Assembly (NCBI GenBank): GCA_017415715.1
Contig: JAFQFD010000018.1
Coordinates: 1-34,369, forward strand
Length of the DNA stretch: 34,369 bases
Source: Bacteroidales bacterium
GTDB lineage: Bacteria; Bacteroidota; Bacteroidia; Bacteroidales; UBA932
Direction of reading: 5' to 3'
The position numbers were made by a program, and so were the translations under genes. The notes under the pieces were generated by a model, which worked only from the letters and a program-made list of their open reading frames with translations, did not search any database and was not told the DNA's origin. Within the stretch, counting starts at the first letter, position 1. Every line of letters begins with the position of its first letter. Below, one piece after another: positions 1-7,454 of the stretch.

Positions 1-100
1 CATCGTCATCTCATGTGCAACTTCACAGTTCGGTGACTACTTCACCGGATATGACGGAGGACGCCTCTGGATTGACGCTGCGGAACTTATTTACGAGTAA
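1..100 (+). CDS. PCMD-domain lipoprotein, C-terminal fragment (5' end outside window)
   Basis: The frame starting at base 2 is open from the window edge to a TAA at 98-100. The 32 visible residues end in LWIDAAELIYE. They align closely with the end of the complete protein at 1633-3297 (shared GDYFTG and LWIDA.ELIY), which places this as the last beta-strands of a PCMD (putative carbohydrate metabolism) domain, common in Bacteroidales surface lipoproteins. Only the tail is visible, so the signal peptide and N-terminal domains cannot be judged. The next gene starts 8 bases downstream, so it probably belongs to the same operon. The assignment rests on the paralogue comparison. Confidence 0.75.
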   Translation, partial: IVISCATSQFGDYFTGYDGGRLWIDAAELIYE

Positions 101-108
101 TATCTCTG

Positions 109-846
109 ATGCGCAGATTTATAATCATATTTGCAATGCTGGTCCTCGGTGCCTTAAGCGCCGAGGCTCAGCATTATGACCGAGGATACGAGACGACTCC
201 GTCATCTCCGTTCCTTAAGAAGGGAACATGGATGGCAGGAGGAACAGCACGTTACTCACAGCATATCAATGATGATTATAACTTTCTGGTCATCAATGAT
301 ATAAATTCAAAGGGATACAACATATCCGTAAATCCGAAACTGCTCTATCTGTTCAGGGACAATATGGGAGTCGGACTCCGTTTCTCATACGACCGCAGCA
401 TGCTGGACCTTGCGAGTGCAGACCTTTCCGTTTCTGACATTTCGATGGGAGCGAAAGACTGCTATCAGATCCAGCATAAATACAGCATTCACGGTGTCTA
501 CAGGGCATATATCCCGCTTGCAGGAGCGAAGCGCATTGCCATGTTTGCCGATGTCCTCCTCGGAGGTTCGTTCAAGCAGGGCAAGGCATTCAATGCAAAC
601 GGTCCATATGCTGACGGAACATACACCCAGGCCTATGCCCTTGAACTGGCTGTCGACCCCGGTGTCATAGCATTCCTGACAGACAGGCTTGCGATCGAGC
701 TCAATGTAGGAGTGTTCGGACTCAGCTACAGCTGGATGAACCAGATACACAATCAGGTCGACAATGGATATACGGATTCCACATCTGCCGGTTTTATGGT
801 TAACCTCCTCTCCCTCGGAGTGGGACTTTCATACTATTTCCTGTAA
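109..846 (+). CDS. Outer-membrane beta-barrel-like protein
   Basis: A 245-aa protein with a clear Sec signal peptide (basic start, hydrophobic run to about residue 18, cut after AEAQ). The mature part alternates polar and hydrophobic residues, is rich in Gly, Tyr and Ser, and ends in LSYYFL, with the terminal aromatic typical of proteins inserted by the BAM complex. I see no catalytic motif. The family is probably an OMP_b-brl-type porin or a surface-assembly partner. Its stop overlaps the start of the next gene (TAATG), so the two are translationally coupled. The product at 846-1631 has the same architecture and looks like a distant paralogue. Flanking PCMD lipoproteins suggest a joint outer-membrane or surface complex; this is inference. 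Confidence 0.7.
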   Translation: MRRFIIIFAMLVLGALSAEAQHYDRGYETTPSSPFLKKGTWMAGGTARYSQHINDDYNFLVINDINSKGYNISVNPKLLYLFRDNMGVGLRFSYDRSMLDLASADLSVSDISMGAKDCYQIQHKYSIHGVYRAYIPLAGAKRIAMFADVLLGGSFKQGKAFNANGPYADGTYTQAYALELAVDPGVIAFLTDRLAIELNVGVFGLSYSWMNQIHNQVDNGYTDSTSAGFMVNLLSLGVGLSYYFL

Positions 847-1631
847 TGAGAACAATTAGAATATTTGCAGCATTATGCCTTATGACGGCATGTGTGAGCG
901 CCTTTGCACAGAGTGACGGCAAGGAGCGCGAGACGATTGTGCTCGGAGGGGAGATAGCACCGAAGGACACATCGAAGGTGAGGCGCTTCAAGAATCATCT
1001 GATAGCGCCGAAAGGGGAGTGGCAGTGCGGACTGTCCGTCATGTATGCGGACTTCTCGAGCAACAATTCCGAGTTCATGCTCCTGCTTCAGGGAGTTGAT
1101 GCGAATGCATCCATGCTCAGACTTGCGCCTGAGGGAGCATATACGTTTGCAGACAACCATGCTGTCGGAGCACGTTTCCAGTATACAAACATCAACGGTA
1201 TGGTGGATTCGGCGACAGCAGACCTGCTCGGCAACCTGAGCATGGATGTCAGCGGGCTGAATGCCCAGTCCCGCTCTATGGGCGGATCGGTCTTCCAGAG
1301 GACTTATGTAGGCCTTGACAGGTATGGACGCGTGGGCATCTTCTGGGATTATGTGCTCGGATACACAAGAAGCAAGACACAGTTCTATACAGGTGAGGCG
1401 TCGTCGGCTTATTCGCTCAACAACAAGATAAGCCTCAACTTCGCTCCCGGCATTGTGTATTTCCCTATGAATAACGTATCGATCCAGGTCTGCATATCGC
1501 TGGCAGGACTTTCGTATACCAATGTGAAGGCATACGACAATGGTCAGGTCGCAGGCAGCAGGCAGGCATGGAAGGCCCATGCAAGCCTCAGCGTCCTGGA
1601 TCTGAGTTTCGGACTTACAGTACATCTATAG
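846..1631 (+). CDS. Outer-membrane beta-barrel-like protein, paralogue of the preceding gene
   Basis: A 261-aa protein with a signal peptide ending near AFAQ (residue 22). A short linker leads to a barrel-like region that begins with a 'KGEWQCG' strand, comparable to 'KGTWMAGG' in the gene before. Both proteins then share a pattern of short amphipathic strands, a 'VGxRFxY' strand, and a final strand ending in a hydrophobic residue (VHL). The ATG overlaps the preceding stop by one base, and the PCMD lipoprotein starts one base after its stop, so the three are one operon. No enzyme motif is visible. The function is unknown; a barrel that anchors or exports the adjacent lipoprotein is a guess from context. 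Confidence 0.68.
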   Translation: MRTIRIFAALCLMTACVSAFAQSDGKERETIVLGGEIAPKDTSKVRRFKNHLIAPKGEWQCGLSVMYADFSSNNSEFMLLLQGVDANASMLRLAPEGAYTFADNHAVGARFQYTNINGMVDSATADLLGNLSMDVSGLNAQSRSMGGSVFQRTYVGLDRYGRVGIFWDYVLGYTRSKTQFYTGEASSAYSLNNKISLNFAPGIVYFPMNNVSIQVCISLAGLSYTNVKAYDNGQVAGSRQAWKAHASLSVLDLSFGLTVHL

Positions 1632-1632
1632 C

Positions 1633-3297
1633 ATGAAGAAGATACTGACATATTTCCTTCTCGCCGTATTCGCGCTTTCGTCCTGTGTGGACAATGACCT
1701 TCCTTATCCGATCGTCGTTCCGCACATTACGTCAGTGATCGTCGATGAGGCTGAGAAGATAGATATCGACTATGACAAGCAGACTGTCACCATTCATCTT
1801 CCGGAATCAGTAGATATAAGGAATGTCGCGATCCGCTCGGTGCAGATAGACCAGGAGATTGCCAAGACGTCAATGGAGCTTGCAGGCGTGCACGACCTCA
1901 GCAAACCTTTGAAATTCACCATCACCACATATGATGACTATGCATGGACAATCATCGGCGTCAGGAACGTGCCTCGCTATTTTACCGTGCAGGGACAGAT
2001 GGGCGCCAGCGTGATAGACGTGTATAACCGTCGCGCTGTGGCAATGGTCGGCAAGAAGGCGGACATCTCAAATCTCAAGGTGACATCGCTCAAGCTCGGA
2101 CCGGAAGGTAAGACTACTTATTCCCGTAAGATCGAGGATCTCAGAGATTTCACTCACGGCATAGAGATTGACGTTACGTCATTCGGATACACAGAGACAT
2201 GGGGACTTTATGTCGAAGTGACCGACGCGACCGTAGAGATCAAGAGCGTCAATCCGTGGGCGCGTAAGGCGATTGTGACGGCAATCGGAGTTGCAGGTGT
2301 GGAGAATAACTTCCAGTACCGTGAGAAAGGTGCAGAGGAATGGATCGATGTTGCCACCGCTGACATTACGTCTGACGGAGGAAGCTTTGTGGCTCATCTG
2401 AAGGATCTTACGCCTGAGACTGAGTATGAGGTGGTGTCTATTTCCGGAAACGACAGGAGTCCGGTTAAGGAATTCATGACCGAGGCCGCCACACCGGTTC
2501 CAAACGGAAGCTTCGAATATGCCAGTCTTGTCAAAGGAAGCTCATACTATAAGTTCTATGACCCTGATTGTGGAGTCGAGGACGGTTCATATATGTTCTG
2601 GGGATCAGGCAACGGTGAAGGTTCTGAAGGTGTGAACGGTTCTGCCAACATGGGTATTGTAATCACCTATGTCGACACCGAGGACAAAGTGGACGGAAAG
2701 CAGTCCGTAAGGGCTCAGACAAGTCAGCTTGCCGGTATTCTCGCAGCAGGAAACCTCTTCGTTGGACAGTTTGCAGGTCTTGTGGGTACAAGCGGCGGTA
2801 AGGTTAACTTCGGACGCCCTTGGACGACACGTCCTACAGCAATGAAGATTTACTGCAAATACCTGACTGGTCCGATGGACATCATAGGAAAGACTCTTCC
2901 TCCGGGAGTGTCGCTTTCCAACAGCGACTATGACCGTGCAGAGATCAAGTTCGCACTGGGAACCTGGGACTACAAGAAATATGGAGGATCTCCAGCGAGC
3001 CCGGTACACATCAACACTACCGATGCAAGCACATTTGTGGACTATAATACAGATGAGAGCACGATAGCAAACGGAAACCTCATCATCTACCATGACGGCT
3101 ATGATCTCAACGGCGCTGGCAAGGTCTCGGCAGATACAGGAGCATGGATTGAGTACACGATTCCGCTTGATTATCGCAAGATGGAGGAAATCCCTACCCA
3201 TATGATCATCTCCTGCGCAGCATCACGCTACGGAGACTACTTCACAGGCTGCAGCAGCTCAAAGCTGTGGATTGATGCAGTGGAACTTATCTATTAG
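1633..3297 (+). CDS. PCMD-domain lipoprotein with Fn3-like module
   Basis: A 554-aa predicted lipoprotein. The signal peptide ends in the lipobox LSSC with the lipidated Cys at residue 18, followed by acidic residues (VDND) that fit surface export in Bacteroidota. Residues about 30-195 look like two Ig-like beta modules. Residues about 195-285 resemble a fibronectin type III domain ('LKDLTPETEYEV'). Residues about 290-554 match the PCMD domain, starting 'PVPNGSFEY' and ending 'LWIDAVELIY'. Such domains are thought to bind carbohydrate, but the activity is not established. The gene is the last of the cassette. Its stop overlaps by 4 bases the stop of the convergent exporter gene, leaving no room for a dedicated terminator. 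Confidence 0.75.
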   Translation: MKKILTYFLLAVFALSSCVDNDLPYPIVVPHITSVIVDEAEKIDIDYDKQTVTIHLPESVDIRNVAIRSVQIDQEIAKTSMELAGVHDLSKPLKFTITTYDDYAWTIIGVRNVPRYFTVQGQMGASVIDVYNRRAVAMVGKKADISNLKVTSLKLGPEGKTTYSRKIEDLRDFTHGIEIDVTSFGYTETWGLYVEVTDATVEIKSVNPWARKAIVTAIGVAGVENNFQYREKGAEEWIDVATADITSDGGSFVAHLKDLTPETEYEVVSISGNDRSPVKEFMTEAATPVPNGSFEYASLVKGSSYYKFYDPDCGVEDGSYMFWGSGNGEGSEGVNGSANMGIVITYVDTEDKVDGKQSVRAQTSQLAGILAAGNLFVGQFAGLVGTSGGKVNFGRPWTTRPTAMKIYCKYLTGPMDIIGKTLPPGVSLSNSDYDRAEIKFALGTWDYKKYGGSPASPVHINTTDASTFVDYNTDESTIANGNLIIYHDGYDLNGAGKVSADTGAWIEYTIPLDYRKMEEIPTHMIISCAASRYGDYFTGCSSSKLWIDAVELIY

Positions 3298-4565
3298 ACA
3301 AACAGCATGGCGGTCAGACCGGCTGCCACCGCAACAACGCAATTGATGAGCTTCGCCCAGGCGAAGCTCTTCTTGCTTTCTGCAAGCAGAGGAATGGATG
3401 CATGTCCGTCCTGTGATATGCTGCTGGCAAGAAGCACCGGGAATGGAACGACTCCAGCTGCGAACAGAGTCACGAAAATGAGATGCGGACCGGACTCCGG
3501 AATGATTCCTATCACGGTTGCAAGAAGAATCATGAGCACCGTGTTGTCGCTGATCCAGCTCTCGATGTCAACGTACTGGAGTGCTATGCCGAGCACCAGC
3601 AGGACGCCGAATGTCCATGCGAATATCGTCGGCAGATGCTTCTTGACAATGTGATTCCAAAGGTGTCCTTCAACAAAATGATCCGAGCCGAATATAAGCA
3701 CGAAAAGAACTATCACGCTCAGCGCTGCAAACAGCACATTCATCCAGTCTTCGCTCAAAAGATCAATCTTGAATCCCTCAGAATGCTCCGCTTCATGACA
3801 ATGCGCATGTCCATGATCATGGTGGCAATGACCATGGTCGTGACCAACTACTGCCGTCTCGTGTCCAACTTCTGCCGTTTCGTGTCCACCCTCTGTCATT
3901 TCGTGTCCATCCTCTGTCATTTCGTGTCCACCCTCTGTCATTTCGAGCGAAGTCGAGAAATCTCCTCCATGAGCCCCATGGTCATGCCCCAGCCTGCCTG
4001 TCGCCAGTGCTGCGATGAACACCGCCAATCCGATGAACATGACGCTCCTCTTCCATCCGAAATGCCTCTTTCCATGTTCACTATTATCCTTGTGCTCGTG
4101 TTCATGGATGACGTATCCGTCTGTGCAGTCAGTCTCTGCTCCGCACTCTTGATGCTCTTCCTTTCCGCAATGCCTTGCATGGATCCTGTCATAGATATTG
4201 TCAGTGACAATGCCGACTGCGACAGCCAGGACAAATAGTATTGCGAATAGTACAAGAGCCTCGCGAGGAATCATGGCCAGCATCACGAACGCTTCGTCGC
4301 CTGATGATGCGATCATCATTGCTACAAGCGCTCCGAAACTGAACATCCTGTGGGTATAGAGGGATACTGTGGCGAATCCTCCCATACACCCCGGAATCGA
4401 TCCCAGGACAGCTCCAAAGATAACCTGTCCGACCTTTGTCTTCCTCAAACCTTTGAAAAACAATCCACCCGACTCGATGTTCAGGGACTCGATCATCATC
4501 ATCATAACGACCACAAGACCGGTGATCAGTATGGAGTTACGCAGTATGTCTATAAATAAATGCAT
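3294..4565 (-). CDS. Putative 10-TM metal exporter (ArsP_2 / 'putative manganese transporter' family) with His-rich loop
   Basis: A 423-aa polytopic membrane protein in two halves. The first half has TM segments from residue 10 onward and the family-like stretch 'GSIPGCMGGF'. The second half carries the matching 'GIIPESGPHLIF' and 'SSISQDGHASIP'. This internal symmetry is typical of the putative 10-TM heavy-metal exporter family (PF11449). Between the halves, residues about 131-264 form a cytosolic or periplasmic loop very rich in His, Glu and Asp, including HDHGHCHHDHGHAHCH near 242-257, a probable metal-binding reservoir. Part of the loop (about 204-240) is encoded by a 21-bp tandem repeat and an interspersed repeat. 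The start overlaps the upstream DUF1573 stop (TAATG), indicating coupling. The metal specificity is not visible. Confidence 0.8.
   Translation of the reverse strand: MHLFIDILRNSILITGLVVVMMMMIESLNIESGGLFFKGLRKTKVGQVIFGAVLGSIPGCMGGFATVSLYTHRMFSFGALVAMMIASSGDEAFVMLAMIPREALVLFAILFVLAVAVGIVTDNIYDRIHARHCGKEEHQECGAETDCTDGYVIHEHEHKDNSEHGKRHFGWKRSVMFIGLAVFIAALATGRLGHDHGAHGGDFSTSLEMTEGGHEMTEDGHEMTEGGHETAEVGHETAVVGHDHGHCHHDHGHAHCHEAEHSEGFKIDLLSEDWMNVLFAALSVIVLFVLIFGSDHFVEGHLWNHIVKKHLPTIFAWTFGVLLVLGIALQYVDIESWISDNTVLMILLATVIGIIPESGPHLIFVTLFAAGVVPFPVLLASSISQDGHASIPLLAESKKSFAWAKLINCVVAVAAGLTAMLFV
3838..3942 (-). repeat. Five tandem 21-bp units inside the exporter gene
   Basis: Units start at 3838, 3859, 3880, 3901 and 3922 on the plus strand, each beginning TCGTG and ending in a form of CTGTCATT or CTGCCGTC. 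Read on the coding (minus) strand each unit gives seven residues of the type H-E-M/T-T/A-E-x-G. The three units nearest the interspersed repeat (3880-3942) are almost identical, and the others have drifted toward the HDHG-rich section, as expected if expansion is recent on that side. The length is a multiple of three, so the reading frame is preserved. Confidence 0.9.
3938..3964. repeat. Interspersed imperfect-palindrome repeat embedded in coding DNA
   Basis: The stretch contains TTTCGAGCGAAG followed by TCGAGAAATCTC, an imperfect palindrome. I recognise this as the common dispersed repeat that gives 'FERSREIS' when translated in one frame and is usually intergenic in Bacteroidota genomes. 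Here it lies in frame in the exporter gene, encoding about GDFSTSLEM (residues 201-209). It abuts the 21-bp tandem units, which begin with the same TGTCATTTCG sequence. Recognition as a dispersed family is from memory; only one copy is present in this window. Confidence 0.6.
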
Positions 4566-5662
4566 TATTCTATCCAGCCGGCTACAAAGAGGTTGATAAT
4601 AGGACGTATAGGGCAGTTGGTAGTAAGCGTGACAATAGTCAGCATCTCTCCCTTCGGCATGTCTGCAGTGTCGACATGAACCCTGAACTTGACCCTCTGG
4701 CCTGGCTTGCAGCAGGGTATGTCACTGTGCGACCATGACTTCGCGTCAGCATCTACCTTGTATACGCACATAGGCTCCTTGCCGTCATTGACAAATGAGA
4801 ACTCGGCATGGACCGTCGTGCCCTGCGCCACCTTGCCGGCCTGGAATGTGCTGGTAGTGAACTTCGGCATAGGCCCCGCGTCCTTCTCCTCTTCGGTCAT
4901 GTCAGAGAAGTTCTCCTTTGTGAACGCGTTGAAGCACAGCCTGCTATCGCCTGCATTGTTCTTATATGCCTTGCCATTCATCTGAGGCGTAGCCCAATAT
5001 CTGTTCTTACCCCACAGATCCCTGCTCGCAGTGACCGTGAAATTCATCTCAGCAGTACCTCTGGCGGGAATTGGATTTGGTGTAACAGATATGTTCAGAT
5101 GCTCGGACACGTCTCCGAAAGTGACTTTCAGAGGCATCTCCGACAGGTTTGCCACCATCACAGACTCGCTCTTCTGTCCGCCCTGCTCAAGGTTGCCGAC
5201 CTTCATCACAGACTCACGCATAGCGAGAGGTCCATATGTGACTGGGTATATCTCCTCAAGAGGTTTCTCCTCCTCCAGACAGATGCCTCTGACTTTCAGA
5301 AGCACAGGCTTCTTCACGTCAGACACATACATGGTAAGCGTCTTGTCGAACGGATAGGGTCCCTCGTCATTTGAATATGTTACCGACACCTTGCCTGTCT
5401 TTCCGGGACGTATAGGCTCTCTGGTCCAGTCCACATCAGTGCATCCGCAAGTGGAAACCACATTGTAGATCACTACCGGCTTGTCCGATATGTTGGTGAT
5501 TGTGAATGAGCAAGACACAGGTCCGCTGTCGAGCATGATGTTGCCGAAATTGTGCACCATCTTGTCGACTTCAAGGATAGTCCCGATCTTCTCCTGTGCC
5601 GACAGCGGCACGAGAGAAAGCGCGAATACAGCACTAACAATAATGTTTCTAAAGAATTTCAT
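4565..5662 (-). CDS. DUF1573-domain exported protein
   Basis: A 365-aa protein with a Sec signal peptide (cleavage near LSAQ, residue 23). Residues about 35-130 are a typical DUF1573 (ASPM-SPD2-Hydin-like) Ig domain, with 'HNFGNI' at the start and the hallmark 'VSTCGCT' followed by a basic, Pro/Gly-rich 'IRPGKTGKVSVTY'. A second, more diverged Ig module covers about 155-235, and a third covers 260-365 with its own 'CCKPGQRVKFRVHV'. Such domains mediate protein contacts at the envelope; no enzymatic role is known. It is the first gene of a two-gene operon with the metal exporter, overlapping it by one base, and is driven by a promoter box at 5686-5693. Confidence 0.8.
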   Translation of the reverse strand: MKFFRNIIVSAVFALSLVPLSAQEKIGTILEVDKMVHNFGNIMLDSGPVSCSFTITNISDKPVVIYNVVSTCGCTDVDWTREPIRPGKTGKVSVTYSNDEGPYPFDKTLTMYVSDVKKPVLLKVRGICLEEEKPLEEIYPVTYGPLAMRESVMKVGNLEQGGQKSESVMVANLSEMPLKVTFGDVSEHLNISVTPNPIPARGTAEMNFTVTASRDLWGKNRYWATPQMNGKAYKNNAGDSRLCFNAFTKENFSDMTEEEKDAGPMPKFTTSTFQAGKVAQGTTVHAEFSFVNDGKEPMCVYKVDADAKSWSHSDIPCCKPGQRVKFRVHVDTADMPKGEMLTIVTLTTNCPIRPIINLFVAGWIE

Positions 5663-5685
5663 CCCTAAACACGTCTAAGTCTATA

Positions 5686-5719
5686 CAAAGATAACACAAT
5701 TCGTTCTTTGAATATCAAA
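5686..5719 (-). promoter_or_regulatory. Bacteroidales-type promoter for the DUF1573/exporter operon
   Basis: On the minus strand the -7 box is TATCTTTG (5693-5686), an exact match to TAnnTTTG. A TTTG (5719-5716) sits 22 bases upstream, slightly wider than the usual 19-21. The box lies 24 bases upstream of the ATG at 5662. The -33 box overlaps the divergent ferredoxin promoter. Confidence 0.6.
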
Positions 5720-5736
5720 ATTAATCACTAAATTTG
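5707..5736 (+). promoter_or_regulatory. Bacteroidales-type promoter for the ferredoxin gene
   Basis: TTTG at 5707-5710, 18-base spacer, then TAAATTTG at 5729-5736 (exact TAnnTTTG). The predicted start is near 5743, giving a 5' leader of about 59 bases before the ATG at 5802. It is interleaved with the minus-strand promoter of the DUF1573 gene. Confidence 0.65.
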
Positions 5737-5801
5737 CCTTTCGAATATGCATCAGGCATATCATATGCAAAGACAATACTAACAATTAAATTAATAAGGA
5801 A

Positions 5802-5972
5802 ATGGCTTACAAAATTACTGAAAACTGCGCAGCTTGCGGTTCATGCCTTCCAGAGTGCCCTGTAGGTGCAATCTCAGAGGGTGACATCTATGTTATCGAT
5901 CCTAACGTATGCATCGACTGCGGTACATGCGCAGACGCATGCCCAATGGGAGCAATCGAGCCAGGTGAATAA
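5802..5972 (+). CDS. 2[4Fe-4S] ferredoxin
   Basis: A 56-aa protein with the standard clostridial-type layout. The first cluster motif is CAACGSCLPECP (Cys 9, 12, 15 and 19), followed by a VGAI turn. The second is CIDCGTCADACP (Cys 38, 41, 44 and 48). The length equals that of classical bacterial ferredoxins, and the two halves show internal symmetry. It would be a soluble cytoplasmic low-potential electron carrier, and the pyruvate:ferredoxin oxidoreductase at 15474-11950 is its most obvious partner. It is a single-gene transcript with its own promoter (5707-5736) and a strong terminator at 5993-6025. The start ATG is the only in-frame one, 29 residues before the second motif. Confidence 0.95.
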   Translation: MAYKITENCAACGSCLPECPVGAISEGDIYVIDPNVCIDCGTCADACPMGAIEPGE

Positions 5973-5992
5973 TCAAGACCTGCAAGAAACCT

Positions 5993-6025
5993 AGAGGCCG
6001 ACTGATACCAGTCGGCCTCTTTTTT
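5993..6025 (+). terminator. Rho-independent terminator after ferredoxin
   Basis: Perfect 11-bp stem AGAGGCCGACT (5993-6003) with AGTCGGCCTCT (6010-6020), a six-base loop, and a six-T run ending at 6025. Confidence 0.92.
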
Positions 6026-6085
6026 CGTACATGCATGACTGAATTACCGTGTAATCTTCTTCTCTTGAATTCCATGCCGTTTCCT

Positions 6086-6144
6086 GTAAGTTGTTGTAGC
6101 TCAATGGTTTGAATGCTCAAGGGTCGACTTTTAAACCGACCTTT
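6086..6144 (+). repeat. REP-like element, copy 1 (left of the RAYT gene)
   Basis: The element has two parts. The left module (6086-6118) begins GTAAGTTGTTG and has CAATG 11 bases later. The palindrome at 6119-6144, AAGGGTCGACTTT then TAAACCGACCTTT, follows. The same two parts at identical spacing recur at 7263 and 17202. This copy has the most mismatches in the stem. Confidence 0.8.
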
Positions 6145-6308
6145 AGTGATTTAATTTCTTGATTGATAAGTAGTTATACAAAACGTTCTTTGTGTCAGAC
6201 ATGCGTGAACATGTCTGCATTTCACCACATTATTGCAGCAGTCGTCACATTTTTCTTTTTCTTATAATTTTTTCCGAATCTACGGATAGTTTCGCACTAA
6301 AAAAGACT

Positions 6309-7226
6309 ATGAGGAGAAAGTTTCAAGCAGACGAGGTGCTGCACATTTACCAAAGAACCATTTCGGGTTTCAACATCTTTTATTCTACTGAAGACTTCCT
6401 GGTATTTTATACCATCGTTTCTGTCTATGCACGAAGATTCGGAATCGTTCTTCTGGGTTTATGTCAGATGATCGATCACATACATATGCTTGGTTCTGCA
6501 GGCTGTCTGGCAGATCTGAGCAGATTCGTCTCTGCATATACATCGCGATTTGTAAAGGAGTTCAACAGCAAGTACGGCAGGACCGGGCCGCTTTTCGAGA
6601 AAGAATATGGGAGCGCGCTCAAGAGGGAAGCGAAGAAGATCCGCTCTGCCATAGCATACCTGTTCAACAATCCTGTCGAGAAGATTCTGTGCGCAAGAGC
6701 AGAAGAATATAAGTGGAACTATCTCAGATACTATGGCAATCTGGTGAGTCTGAAAGGTGTCAGGAATTACAGCACGAGACTTCAGAAGTCTGTGAAAATC
6801 GTACAGGAACGATTCCTAAAGGGACGATACCTGAATTACAGTATGATGGACATGATCTTTGAAGGTCTTGGCAAAGAAGAAAGGGAATATCTGACAGACT
6901 ACATCATTATGACATATTTCCCGTTTGATGCCAGGAAACTCACCAGTTATTACAAGTCATATGAAGACATGCTGATTGCCATCAATTCAAATACTGGAAG
7001 CGAGCATGACATCCAGGAGCACCATTACAGCAAGACAGACCTGGCATACAGGGAGATGATATCATACCTGAAGAATCATGGTCTTGAAGATGTGAGGTCG
7101 GTAGTCACCATGAACAAGGAGGATAAAATGCAGCTGGCATCTTTACTGAAATCAAAGACATCAGCCACATATAGGCAGATTGGAAAATTCCTGCACATGG
7201 AACCCCAAATCGGCTCCCGGACCTGA
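6309..7226 (+). CDS. REP-associated tyrosine transposase (RAYT, Y1_Tnp / IS200-like)
   Basis: The 305-aa protein from ATG 6309 has the fold signature of Y1 transposases: the metal-binding HUH motif 'DHIHM' (His57, His59), then 'FVSAYTSRFVKEFN' with candidate catalytic Tyr77, then 'GRTGPLFEKEYG'. After the catalytic domain (about 1-130) come a helical region and a C-terminal 'SATYRQIGKFLHM' that looks like a helix-turn-helix. The open frame extends upstream to 6192, but those 39 residues look non-coding, so I start at MRRKF. The gene is flanked within about 170 bases on the left and 40 on the right by two copies of a REP-like palindrome. There are no IS-type terminal repeats, which fits a domesticated RAYT that mobilises REPs rather than itself. 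Confidence 0.85.
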   Translation: MRRKFQADEVLHIYQRTISGFNIFYSTEDFLVFYTIVSVYARRFGIVLLGLCQMIDHIHMLGSAGCLADLSRFVSAYTSRFVKEFNSKYGRTGPLFEKEYGSALKREAKKIRSAIAYLFNNPVEKILCARAEEYKWNYLRYYGNLVSLKGVRNYSTRLQKSVKIVQERFLKGRYLNYSMMDMIFEGLGKEEREYLTDYIIMTYFPFDARKLTSYYKSYEDMLIAINSNTGSEHDIQEHHYSKTDLAYREMISYLKNHGLEDVRSVVTMNKEDKMQLASLLKSKTSATYRQIGKFLHMEPQIGSRT

Positions 7227-7262
7227 AGTATGTTAGTTGATTGTCGGATACAGGTGTTTTGT

Positions 7263-7328
7263 GTAAATAGCTGCTTTTCAGTGAATTAGGCAATCAAGGG
7301 CCGGATTTTAAACCGACCCTTGATAGCC
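7263..7328 (+). repeat. REP-like element, copy 2 (right of the RAYT gene)
   Basis: The left module starts GTAAATAGCTG at 7263, with CAGTG at the conserved distance. The palindrome runs 7289-7328: arm GGCAATCAAGGGCCGG, eight-base centre ATTTTAAA, arm CCGACCCTTGATAGCC. That is 16 bp with two mismatches, the best stem of the three copies. Confidence 0.85.
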
Positions 7329-7388
7329 TGAAATATTGAGTTTCAAGGGGTTACATTATACGCCCCTCCCAGCGGATCAGGGAATGAT

Positions 7389-7428
7389 AAAAAATAATCC
7401 CAGAGATTAAGCTCTGGGATTATTTTTT
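7389..7428 (-). terminator. Rho-independent terminator of the M16 peptidase gene (bidirectional)
   Basis: A 17-bp perfect stem pairs AAAAAATAATCCCAGAG (7389-7405) with its complement at 7412-7428 around a six-base loop. A-runs on one side and T-runs on the other make it work in both directions. It lies 26 bases past the peptidase stop and could also end transcripts from the RAYT side. Confidence 0.92.
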
Positions 7429-7454
7429 AGTTCCAATATTGCATTGATGGTTTG

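Noticed and set aside
6192-6308. Upstream extension of the RAYT open frame to ATG 6192
   Set aside because: The extra 39 residues have no similarity to the Y1 fold, and the domain starts right after ATG 6309.
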